Positions 38,220 to 49,900 of a stretch of 64,000 nt of DNA are shown piece after piece. Origin of the DNA: Ectocarpus siliculosus (taxonomy: Eukaryota; Sar; Phaeophyceae; Ectocarpales; Ectocarpaceae). The translations under genes and the position numbers were made by a program. Each line of letters begins with the position of its first letter. Within the stretch, counting starts at the first letter, position 1. The stretch spans positions 5,580,725 through 5,644,724 of the forward strand of contig FN649742.1 in NCBI GenBank assembly GCA_000310025.1, in the 5' to 3' direction. The notes under the pieces were generated by a model, which was not told the DNA's origin, did no database searches, and worked only from the letters and a program-made list of their open reading frames with translations.

Positions 38220-41200
38220 GAAACTTCGCCAATATGGCATAGTCCTGGTATGCGACAAGGCGGATACAACATGTCGGTTCAGTTGGGCCGCAGGTGGCAT
38301 TGTGTCGTCTCTCCTGTCTATGTTGCCTTTGCTTCTTCGTGTTCTTCTTGGCGGTGGTGCAGAAAGCGGTGTTTGTCTGTAGACCTCCCGAAGGACCAAG
38401 CCATTTGTTGGAGTGCCTGAGCTCCACTAGAAGTACTTTTTCAGTTTTCGTGATAATATGGATAGTTTCTTGTGTTTTCGTGCGGGCGGATCGGGGTAAC
38501 TGTGGCTGGGGTTGCGGCACTTGTCAGACGTTTTCGCTTCTCCGCGGTAAACTTCCTGTGATTCTTTGGTGCTTCTTTGCCGTGGTTGTCGGTGTGTCAG
38601 TGTTGGTATCCTGTCCTACGATGATTGCCGAGCATGCCGTACATTTATTTGGCACCTTCACGGAACCCGTAAGTATCTCGAGCGGTTGACTTCTGGCGGT
38701 GGTGGGATTGGCTGTGCCCGGCGTGATGATGCCGGGCACCCCGCTTCGATTACTCCAGGTTTTGCATGGTTTAGTTAACCATCGGTTGTTTTCTCTGTGT
38801 GGCAAGTCCTGCATCTTCACATGTTAAGTGCGCTCGTCACACTTTGATCGGCCTCATGAGAACGAGCTAAAAGACTGCGTCTCTGCCTTGCTTTACGGTG
38901 CTCTTCTGGGGTACGCAAGAAAAGAGGCGACATGATTCATCATGGGAAGGGTGGGACGTGATGTGACGTGGTGGGGCTACCAACAAGTGGGTTAAGGGGT
39001 TGCAAGACGTCTGCACACAGAGGCTAGCAGCGTGCTACAAAATCATTATTGCAGTATCGCCAACCGAGTAGACGCATGCAGCGAAGAGGCGCCCTGGCCC
39101 CGAAAATTTGGTACTGGAAGTGCGTGTGCATTGTGTTGTGTGTATGACCCCGAGTTAGACCCTGGTGGATATTGATCAAGTATTGTTCGATGTTGGCTTT
39201 TTTTCTATGATACCTTGATGCAACTTGTTCTATGGATACATTGAACCGCAAACTACCGCAAGAGGCGCGACCAATAACACATTTGCGGCTAGCCCTTCGT
39301 ACGCTGGCTCTCTAAACCTGTTTCGTTTGTTCGCCCTTCTTCCACGCATTGGACTGAACAAACTGCTGTCGTACAAGTAGGCTTGCCCCGGGGCGTTGGC
39401 ACCGCGGAAGTTGTTTTGGGTGAGCGTGAGAGTTCCGAGCGGTAAAGTGCATGCGCGTTTGTCGCCGGAATTGGCACACACGGAAACAGGGAGCGACACC
39501 TCGGGAGACTGTATTTGTGCAACGATTGGCCTCGTCGTACGTTCTAGACCACCCTGGTGTGACCCTTATTTAACATGTTTTCGCCTATATAAAATGGGGT
39601 GTTCTCAAAGGGGAACTATTTTCGGATTAGACTCCAGCGCTCGCCGACCCAATAACGTACGTGGCACCCTCCCACGATACACTGAGCGGTGGTGTTTGGG
39701 TTAGGAATAGGATGAAAAGAACCCCGAAAAAAATGTTGAAACAGACAAAACGACTGCCGTGCTTACCATCTCAAGCATTTTGTGCGCCCAACTTTCTGAG
39801 GCCGTTCAGAACGTGTTCACCGCGACAACAGGATCCAGTTGCCTCTTTTCCCTTTCCCATATTGTAGATGTCACATTCACGGTCATCCTGTAGTCGTTTC
39901 TAAAATCGCTCAATTACTCCTTGAGTAATGGGTGCTTAATGGCGTCGCTGCCCCAGATGCGGCTGGTCCCATCCGAGAGGTCCGCGTTTTCGCGGCCTTC
40001 ACTTGACGTACAGCGGTCAATGTACCACCACGCCTTGTCAGGGCTTCCCTGATGGCGGCCAGAGGGCCTTCAGGCGAAGTGTGAAGGTCATGGGCGTGCA
40101 GGGCGTGCACCACTAACTTTCTGTTTTCAGCCGTTGGGGCTGATGTGGGCAACGATATGGAACCAATGCCGTAAAAAAAGAACAGAAGAGAGCTTCCCTT
40201 CTCTGCATTATTTACTGGCCACTTCGCCGTAGTTGTCGAGACATGAAGTATTTAGTGGGGTGAAGTACCTTCGGTGGCGATGGTAATAGGTCCATAACTT
40301 TTGATCCAGAGCGTTGCGACCCATCTTGAAAAGCTTATTCGAACGCCGCTGGCGAGGGCTTTCCAACGCATAGTTGTCGCCCAGTTCGTTGGGCAACCCT
40401 TTTTTTTTTACCCCGCCCCAAAGATGTCGGGACAACCTCTGGCACTGAAGGGGTGCGAAACCACCGTCGTCGCACCCGGCGGGAGTGCAATCAAATCATT
40501 TCGCCCTGTACCTCACCACCTATCTTTTCCCAGCGCACCTCGGTGCGAAAACTCCGACGGGTGTGATCCTGAACAAACCACAGCCACGTTGCCGTACATA
40601 TCATGTCCCCGAAGCGGGTTTATTATCGTTCCGGTCTTCCGGTGAGACAACACCGTGCCCGTTGCCAAAATTGAATTATATCACGCCGTTCATACGTTGT
40701 TGCGCACCCCGGTGCCATATCCCCGAGGGGTATGCGACACCATCGTGCCGGCGCCCTGGTCTGCACAGTTACGGTATACATGCAACTATATTCATCTCTT
40801 TGAAACAAATAATATGTGTTGCGATTTTTTTCAATGTACCGGTGCCAAACCTCCCCTCTCAAACTCCCTCCCTCCCTCTTATCTCTACCGTCGATCGGAT
40901 TCCTGATGTACAGCAGTTAGCGCCCGAGTTTGAAAAACAGATCTCAAAAGCAGCAAATGATTTTGGGGATAAAGAAGAAAAATCGACCAAGAAGCACACC
41001 TCAGCCGTGGAATCTACACTAGAAATAAATACTTAACCCTTTTTGGTCTACAGGCGTCCTGACAGATCATTGATTGATCATTTGCAAATGCTGGTGTGGT
41101 GGCATGCCACGGAGTTGCCGCCCTGTATCCCTCCACGCCAGGTGTGTCTTAATTATTAGCTTGACAGCGCTAACCGGTGACCAATGAAAAGACATTTAGT

Positions 41201-42475
41201 GCCAGCGGGTAAAATCAAGGTCCCTGGAACGGCCAAAAATCGAAAAACGCACAATGCGCTAAATATAAATGCCCCAATGAATCTCTCCCCATATCCTTTC
41301 AAGAGACACGCACCAATAGCTCCACATACATGCCCTCGCCCGAATCTAGGGAGCCACTAAAAGCAAAGAGCGGAGGGCAGCAAAAAATGGCAATTTCAAG
41401 CCAGGATATCGTGGTAAGCTGCATATTCTCCAACTTTAAAAATCGTACACTCCCAAGATTCAGCAGTCATCGTGTCAGCAGCTACACTACACAGCAGCAG
41501 CAGTATAGACGAGCCCAACATAGCATAGTAGCACATACACTATCATCATAGCCCCACACATACCTCGCCCGAACCTAGAGAGCCACTGATGCAAAGGTAG
41601 GTGTGTGCTCATGTGCTTGCGTGCTTGTGGGAATGGTTGGAAAACCACAGGAGCTGTAGTGAGCCGGCAGGGTTCACATTGGGGAGGGGACGGCGAAGTA
41701 CAGAAGTACAAAAAACCAGCTATGGATCTACAAGCGCTCTCACTTGATCGTTTTCACTGATCGTTTGAATATACTGAAATAGAGTGGTTTAGGCAGCTTG
41801 ATGACAGATCTTTTCAAGATCTACAAGCCCAACCTGCCCTACCGGCCGCACCGCGGCCACGCATCAATCCTTCTGTAGCCCTGCCTGTGCCCACCATCCT
41901 GTCGCGGGCTGCCCTCATGGCCTATGGGTTCAGATAGCTGTTGCGTCTAAAAGAGTACATCTCTTTCTGCTGCACTTGTGTCTCTCTCTCCCGAAGATCT
42001 CTACACCGAGGATTCTCAGTCGTGTTTACCATTGGGCGGCAAGTGGGCTTAGGCGACGAAGCACCACCACATAAGAACCTAGGAGTTAAAGAAATCCGTA
42101 GAGAAATCCATCCGTTTTGCCCTCACCATCCAGCAGTGACAGTGGCCGAGCTGTCCTCAATGTAACGAGAAGGTTGCGTGAAACAGTCGGTGCGACTTTC
42201 CGCCGAGCTGGAACAAGTCGAAAGGGGGGCATGAACGACCGGCGAACGTAGTACCGGGTTGAGTCGCAATGCACCTCTAGGACGGTTCACGCTAAAAAGT
42301 TGTTGCCGCTGGGCTTCAGGTCCGTCACTGATAGTTCTTCCGCAAAACTAGACATCTCTCGTACCTCCACTTTTGTGCATATCCGTTTGGCAACAGCAAC
42401 GCCAAACAGCAACTGCCGTAAAAGAAACAACGCTATTGGTACCATGCTTTCGAACCTTCACAAGCACTCGCGCGA
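38220..42475. other. 4.3-kb gene-poor stretch between convergent genes
   Basis: No gene was recognised between the UTP4 stop and the GT8 stop. AT content rises between about 39.9 and 41.6 kb. A minus-strand frame at 39910-40152 (80 codons) and the end of a plus-strand frame at about 40917-41036 have balanced composition, but no homology is visible to me. They could be fragments of a degenerate mobile element or chance frames. A 35-base direct repeat pair lies at 41.3-41.6 kb. Confidence 0.4.
41322..41587 (+). repeat. Direct repeat pair, about 35 bases each
   Basis: The segments 41322-41358 and 41553-41587 share CTCGCCCGAA(T/C)CTAG with GAGCCACT following. They are about 230 bases apart with a CAG-rich spacer. 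They could be the ends of a small element or a local duplication. Confidence 0.5.
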
Positions 42476-45295
42476 TTAGACAAATCCGTCCATGCCAGGT
42501 ACTGAGCCCATTTTCATCTGCACGTATCGCTGCCACCACGTCATCTCGAGGTCTCCCTTGCGATTGGTTTCTTCCCAAGGCTTGGGGCTGCTGCAAAAGT
42601 GAATAATCTGAAGAAACAAAGGGCGGTAGCGCCAGGTGGATAAAGTGGTATGTGTCAGTGGGGTACAGGGCAAAAATACAGCGATTAGGTTGCATATCAA
42701 ACAGAAAACAGCAGACACCTTGAGAAAATCCAGGTCACAGCTCTACTTGCGCTCAATCCTACAGATGAGGTACCAATATGTAACGAAACCGGCGTTAAAA
42801 CCGGAAACACGAAAGTTCGACAAACGTGGAACCCATTCGGCCACTGCGAGCTAGGAGAGGGTGCTGGAGTACGCGAAACGACAAGTTGGTGTGAGCATCC
42901 ATGTACATTAAGGCCAAGCTTGAGCGCCATATGTAACCGCCATTTCCACACTCTCTTCCTTTCCCGGTGACTTCAGCTTGCAGACACGAAGATTTTGTCA
43001 TGTTGCCATGAATTTGAGGGGGGCCGGGGCAGAGGCGAAGCACGCTTTCCGTGGATAGCGGTGGAGCCAAAAAGAGCTGTATGCACCTTCACGGGGCCGA
43101 TCGCTTCCCAGTACCCAGGGTTCTTCTCGTGAGTTGTCCAATAGACCGTGCGGAGGGCGTTGTACGCGAACGGCAACCTTGCAGCCGCCGGCCTTGAAAA
43201 CCAATCCGCGAAATAGGCGTTTAAGAAACCTGGGACAGGGACGGCGGCGTCAACGCTGATGTAGGCTGGTCCGCCGGGTAAGCAGCCGCATGTATGCACA
43301 TGATGTAGCAAGGGCTATGTGTTGCGACCTAGGTTCAAGCTCAGAGCTCCAGCAGCGTGCAACGCCGCTTTCCGACTGAATGTACTCCACAGTGCATCCT
43401 GCCGATGCCGCCAAATGTGAATTACTGTTCAGATCCTAGTGCTCAAATCCTACAACGCCGGTACGTCTCCTTGAAGTCACCCCTTCCTATAGAGTAGCGC
43501 TGAAAGGGTAGTACACAAGCTCTTGTTTCTTCCGACGCCCCGCTCTCTCACCGGTGTCTCCGCCGTCGTACGATGGGAGTTCTTCCACCTTGGACATCAT
43601 GTCCTCCAGGACAATCAGCGACGGCACCACAACCATTACTCCGGCGTTGAACTTGTCTGGTGGAAACACGTCAGGTGCCGCGGCGAAATCCACCTCCCGA
43701 TCGAACAGCTGCTCCCGGTATCAAGAACAATGGCGTCATGCAAACAACATTGACCGTGGGGTTTAGTCTAGAGCAGGTGCGGGTGTTTGGCCGGACTACC
43801 TTGATCAAAGAAAGTCATAAGAGTATAGGGAACCCGCAGTCTCACGCACCAGGAGTACAGTATCGCCAGGGTGGCCTACCGGTCTACCGGAGGCACCCGA
43901 CATGCTTATATACCAGAATTTACCTCGTCAAGGTCCTCCATCACGAGAGCGTCCGCATCTATGTACACCACGCATCTGAACTGGATCAAACCCCACACGC
44001 GTAACTTTGTGTACCCTTCGGCGGCGGTGACGACGTGGCAGCGGGCGGTGAGGGTGGTACGAACAGCGCGCACGAATGTTGTGCGTAGACGATTGAATCA
44101 CGTTCTCATCGAGCTGGTTTGAAGCGAATCAAGTGAAGCAGGTGTGTTCATAGATGTCGTGTGGTGGCTCAATTAGGCACCTCCTCTTTTTCTGTGTGTC
44201 GCGATGATCGGCAGAAACGGGCATTAATCGGCCGGTGATGAACATCTTTGCTTTCCATGGAGGGCATCAACTACATGTACATGTACGCCAAGCTCTCACC
44301 TACATCTACCCATGCCGGCACGTGCCCCGCCGCCCGTTTCATTGGCATTGCGATTGGTTCCACCTGACGAGACAATGCGCTCGATTCAGCGAGCTATTGA
44401 AGCGAGAACATTCACAGCGCGACAGTTTGTAGCTATTTTCGTTTGTCAGTGGACTTGGTATCTTCTATCGGAGTGGGCGTGCGCCTCGCCTCAACAGAAT
44501 GGGTCATGTTAGCCTGCCTGCGTCGCACGCGTGCACCGTGCGTTGACCCAGGTGTGGCACCAAATCAAACATCCCACAAAGTACATGATCTACGGAGATT
44601 GTGAGGTCAACTTCCTCGGTCTGCGATTCCTGTCAATCGAGGCAGTGGTTTGAGGAATGGAAACCAGGTGTCCAGGATACTTCAAATTCCCGCTTGGTTT
44701 CCTACAATCGTTCGTGATGGTGGATTCATCGTTCAGACTCTCAGACCCGCCAGCGCGCGAGCCTCCGGCGGCCGCGAGTTTCGATGTGTAGAGTCCATAA
44801 TCCATAGATAGTCTATGCCGTGTAGAATCTAGACTCCCATGACACGAATACACAACTCTCCTCATTACTGCTCCTGCTCCGTACTCTCCGGGAATAAAAT
44901 ATGTACATGTGTGGGTGTAGGCTGATGTACGCAGCTCGTGGCGAGGTCGGAAGTGACAGTCTCGCGAAAGACGCCTCCTCCTGTGTGCTGGGTCCTCTTC
45001 TTACAGTACAGTTCTACAGCAGTCGCACCTCTATGACTTCATCCGACACAGCCTTCAGAGCTTGCCTCTTCAGCTGTGACACTCCAGAGGTGACCATCAC
45101 CACCAAAGCTGGTCGTCGCGTGCTGCCGCCGCAGTGCTCGCGGAGGGAGTGAAGCATTACTTCAGCTCCAATGACAAAATCGTCGCTCGTCACCATCGTC
45201 ACGAACGCAACCCTTTGTTCATCGGGGGTTTCTTTGCCAGCCCCAATACCACGGGGAGTTTTGCCACGCTCATTACCTGTTGTTGCTTCCGCCAT
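42476..45295 (-). CDS. GT8 glycosyltransferase, glycogenin/PGSIP-like
   Basis: GT8 enzymes transfer a sugar from a nucleotide donor with retention, using Mn2+ held by a DxD motif. Exons: 45029-45295 (ATG at 45295), 43924-44015, 43552-43708, 43087-43229 and 42476-42607 with the stop. At least one further exon between 44.02 and 45.02 kb is unresolved; it should carry the segment before YTKLRVWGL. Landmarks: RVAFVTMVTSDDFVIGAEV (nucleotide-binding first strand), YIDADALVMEDLDELFD (DxD), FAAAPDVFPPDKFNAGVMV, GGDTGFLNAYF, RLPFAYNALRTVYW, PGYWEAIGPVKIIHFCSSPK and KGDLEMTWW. This matches glycogenin and plant PGSIP/GUX proteins. The usual Gln of the GDQGFLN motif is Thr here. No N-terminal membrane anchor is seen, so a cytosolic glycogenin-like role is possible. 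Brown algae store laminarin rather than glycogen, so the acceptor is unknown. Confidence 0.85.
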
Positions 45296-46949
45296 CGTTG
45301 TTACTCCCGTTCCGCTGAGAAGCTTCGCAGCAGCAAAATATATTTGTGTGAAAATGGGAAGCCACGGAGCACGGAGCCACGGGGAGCGGGGCAGCGGAGG
45401 GTATAGGTTTGCACGTGTATGGACGCGTTTTTTATCTCTAGATCACACACCCTTACACCCTTAACCCAGCCAACCCTGCCCCCTGCCGGGACCCTGAACC
45501 GGCACACCCAGCACCTGAAACCGACCATCCATTCCTTTCCTCACGCCTTACCATCCAACGCAACCGTGCACATCAAGTCTGAAGAACTCCTCACTGTGCT
45601 TGCGCTGCTGCTGCTGCTGCTGCTGCTGCTGATGCTGCTGCTGATGCTACCTCTGCCCTGCTGCTGCTTCTGCGGCTGGTTGCTGCTGCTGCCAACCAAT
45701 AAACAGCAGTGATTTACGGCGTACATATGCTATGTAGATCTAGTCGCGTCCTGTTGTTGTATGTTGTACGTCGAATGCACCTGTATTCGCATATGATGGC
45801 CCGGTCCGATCAGCGACTGATGAAGTTGCTACGCTAGTATGATTTTCTTGGTGTTGTGTTGTACTGTAGTTCATTTCATTTTCTTCAAGTGAGAGGTTGT
45901 GAGAGGAGGTACTGAGCGGAGGTGCAAACACGTTGCTGAACTTCAAGTTCAGAAATCATCAACAACGCTATAGCCATGCCGTGAATCTTGTTTGGAGCGT
46001 GCCACCTAGACTATTTGTCTCTTCGCCCTTCTTGCTTCGCACGTGAAGGGCACCCTCGTTTCCCCGCTCAGGTCAATTTTCGGACAAGGGGTGGGCACTC
46101 ATAATACCGTAACAGTGGCGATATTTATTTTTAGGCCATACCCCGAAGTCTACAGCCAATGCACCGAAGAACAAAAGCCAGGCTCCCGGTGATGCGTTGG
46201 GGTCCGTTCACACAAAGGTCCAGTCACACACCCACCGGTGCTTCCATGCACAGAGAGGATTTATTGGGAAGCCAGGGCTTGCAAGAGGATCATCGGAGCC
46301 GCAAGAAATCATACCATGGTAGCATACGACGTTGTCAAACTGAAGCCGTTTTGACCTCTGTTCCTACGGCTCTGCATTGCGCCAAAACATCTGTCTATGG
46401 TGCCGTCTGACCAGCCGGAGCTCCAAACAATGAAAACCACCACTTGAGCTCCACTACGTGAGCTCAGGTGCGAAATACCGTCTCCCGCGAGCCAGTAGGC
46501 AGGGTCGTAAAACAGGCCTATCCCGTACTGACTGACTTCAGACGATACCGAACCAGCGCGGAACGACGAAGTATGCATCCTGTTTTTTATGTTGGAAAGT
46601 GCTCGACCGCAATCGCCTTCGACTACAAAAATCTTCTGCCGAAAAGGAACGTTGTCAATTCATTCGATTCTCGCCAGGTGTCGCCTTTCTGACAACCTCC
46701 AAGAGGTGGTCAGGAAGCGCCAGGCCCGGAGACAACGGGCAGCATGGGTGCTTCCAACCCCACCACGTGCTCTTACCCTACAGCAAGCAATCGCTACGTG
46801 GTGTAGCAGGCCAGCTCTTCTAAGCAAGACACTTACTTGAAGTGGGCCAAACCTGTCACATGACACTGCTCCTGCATTACTGAAATAACGAACGTTGGCC
46901 TCTCACGCACGACTCTTGCCGCAGTACTTCCAATCGGTAGACGAGTGCT
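45296..46949. other. Intergenic region between two minus-strand genes
   Basis: This region lies upstream of the GT8 gene and downstream of GCP4. It holds a CTG trinucleotide repeat. Otherwise it contains only short overlapping frames without motifs. The GT8 promoter should lie in the first few hundred bases above 45295. Confidence 0.45.
45605..45648 (+). repeat. (CTG)n trinucleotide repeat
   Basis: About 14 CTG units are interrupted by two ATG variants. The repeat lies upstream of the GT8 gene, outside any recognised exon. Further CTG units occur near 45658 and 45681. Confidence 0.9.
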
Positions 46950-49900
46950 TTAGTGCAAGGCCTCCGCGGAGAAGTGTCCGTTGAAGTCCAGGCGCATCAT
47001 CAGTTCCTTGGCGACCTTCTCCAACACCTGCGCATGACCCACGGCAACGCATGCGTATCCAATGCCACACAACGTCAGCGAAATTAAACCGTGCAAAATT
47101 GTGTGTATGGTGTACAAAGACACTACCGCTGTAGGTTGTGGAAACGCCAACGACCAAATATTGAACAAGTACTAACCGCAATAACGCAACAGAGAAATAC
47201 AGACGTTTCCCGTCAAATCGGCCGCCGCTCGTCTACAGGAAAACTAGAAATCAGCAAGGACTGAACGTACAACAGCCGCGTTGTTCTCAATGCTCGCCGA
47301 ATCCTGCTTGGGATAACCTAAATTGTGCACCGAGGGTGATGGCTGCCTATAACAACTACCGGGCCTCATTCTTCAGCTGGAACAGGGCTGATGCTCCCGT
47401 TGCCCACAGCGCGGAGGCGGTAATATCCCCTAAACGAAGTTATTCGCGTTGACTACCACATACTCGGAGGATGACTACTTGCCTCCGCACGACGCGGTAA
47501 CATGCACTCTGTGCAGAGGGACGAGACTAGGGAAAGACTGACTAACCGGGACAAGAAGCTTCATCTCGTCTTGGAAGGCGTCGTGAAGCGCAATAACCTC
47601 GGAATGCAGGATGTCTTTGGCGTCTCCGTGCAAGGAAAACAGGCAGCAGAACCGCAGCACATGCCGAAGGGCGCGCCCGAGCCCCTAACATGATGGCACA
47701 AGCAGGACAAAAGAAAAACCGCGTGCTGAGACTTACCTACGCCCAAGGGCAGCACAAGCAGTTGCAACATTCCATGCAAAACCTCTTTCAATCCTCGAGT
47801 TCGTAAACCTCCGGCATGAAAACGGCATAAACTGCCGCCGCGAAAGATTGGCTGGCATGGAACTGCTTACAAACGCAGTCGCTCCAACATACCCAACCCT
47901 TCACGACGTCAACATCGTACTGCTCCGGAGAAGTGGTGTAGTATCTTCCATACTCAGCCGCACATTTCTTTTATTGTTTCTTGTGTACCGTAGGACCAGG
48001 TTTGGCACTTTTCCCGCGCCGCGCGCCAAAACCGCACGCATAAAACGATCCAAGCAGGGGTACCTGGGCAATCGCGAGGTTGTCGACGTAGAATTTCGCC
48101 CGCAGGGTGGCTAAGAACTCCTGGTGAGCCCGCTGAAGGCTGACGAAGTCTCGAACCGTCACAAGTTTACTCCGAAGCAACGTGTACGCCGCCTCAACCA
48201 CGTCCACCTGCCAGTTGTAGCGGAAACGAAGCCACACACATATACACACACATCGCACGTGCACTAAAGCCTTGAGCGTTCTCCCAAAGCGGGGAGCAAC
48301 TGAATACTTCAGCTTTGCTATGCATAATCTAGTCTGGTACACACAACAAATTGGCGTTCTGTAACCGCGAGCAATAACAAGATGGACCCCGAGTCCCAGT
48401 AGCCCGCTAAATTTCCAAGGCATTTTGGCCGCAGATCGACCACGTACCGTACTTATTTCGCTATCATAGTCATTTTTTCCGTCCATGCCGTTCAACATTA
48501 CCTGCAAATAAAAGGCGAGGTTGGACACGAAGAAGGCCATGCGTGCTCGCAACATCCACAGGGGACCCAGCCATGCGCTCTCCTCATTGGCCAAGCCCCT
48601 ATATTTCCCGTAAAGAAGTCGTTTAGGACCAAGGGATTCCCGGGTTTGTGGTCAGCGGCACGGCATACAACAACGAGTGCGACGATGATGCAGCTGCCTT
48701 CGACGTCCAAGTCTTTGAGCGTACAATAATCGGCAAGTGTCCGACACTCTCTTTCGAGATCGACAGTCGCGAGTGCCGGCAAAGAAAATGGTTGTACGTA
48801 CCGGTACCGGCTTTGCATGAGGGTGGGCCACACCCGCTCAAGCTCCAGGCTGGCCCTCTTAACGCAGGCCAGGAGGCGAAACAGCCGGTTGTACGTCTGC
48901 ATTGTCTCTCGCGTCAGCACCAAGTGCATTGGCCACTCCAGCCTGCCAATCACACCGATGGCAAGACGTGAAACGTGTCCACAGTCGTTCGGTCAGCATC
49001 ATCATCGACCCAAAAAACAAGCACCCTTGGGCAAAGGGGAGCAATGGTCACTGGCCGGTAAGCTTTGTTTTAGCATGGCGTTGTAACCCTGCGACATTCT
49101 TCATGTCGGCTTGAGCGCATGCGACCAATATCGACGTACAGAACACGCCGATCACGGATGCGGTTGATTCGGTCGACGTCCTCGGCAGGTCACAGACAAT
49201 GGGTGGTTGTGCCTGCAGGAAATGGGATTTGATACTGCATCCATTTGTACTCCACGCCAACGGCCCTTCAAACATTGTTGACATCACACAGGTCTACGAC
49301 CTAAGATTGAACTCGAAGCACGCAACCCAAGCACACTACATAAATAACAGAAGCAACGTTGAGCTGCAGCAATAGGGATGCGCTGCAAAATCTGATGCTG
49401 TCGCCTGGCATACTGTAGCCCGGTAACTGCAGAGTGGACCATCCACACCTGTAATGCAGGCATAGGCCGCTCCACGAGTCCATCGCCTCCAGCATTTCCT
49501 CTACCCTAGGACCCGATCCGACACCACCCAACGGTCCCAACGACGTCTGCGGCTTGCCGACAGCAGCCGAAGAGCATCCCAGATGGAAGTCCCACTGTGA
49601 CAGTGCAACGAGTTGAATCAAATGACGCCAAAAAACAGAGAAGATAAACCAGTGAGTGCGATAGTGCTCCCTGTGTAAGGCAGCATGGTGCCAAGTGATT
49701 TTGGTCGGGAATACAGCGGGCACCCTCCAGCACTATTTAAAGGGTGAGACAAATTGACTCTCACCCATCTGTGTAACACGATCCACCGACCTTACACAGA
49801 ACAACTGACTGACCTTATTCATGCGGCCTTATAGAGGGGCCACTGTTGTATCATCTAGCAGATATCAATCGCAATATCGGTCTGCCGACTATCAGGAAGG

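Noticed and set aside
38294-38689. 131-codon Cys/Phe/Val-rich plus-strand frame after UTP4
   Set aside because: Its T-rich composition gives hydrophobic residues by chance. There is no motif, and it lies in the 3' flank.
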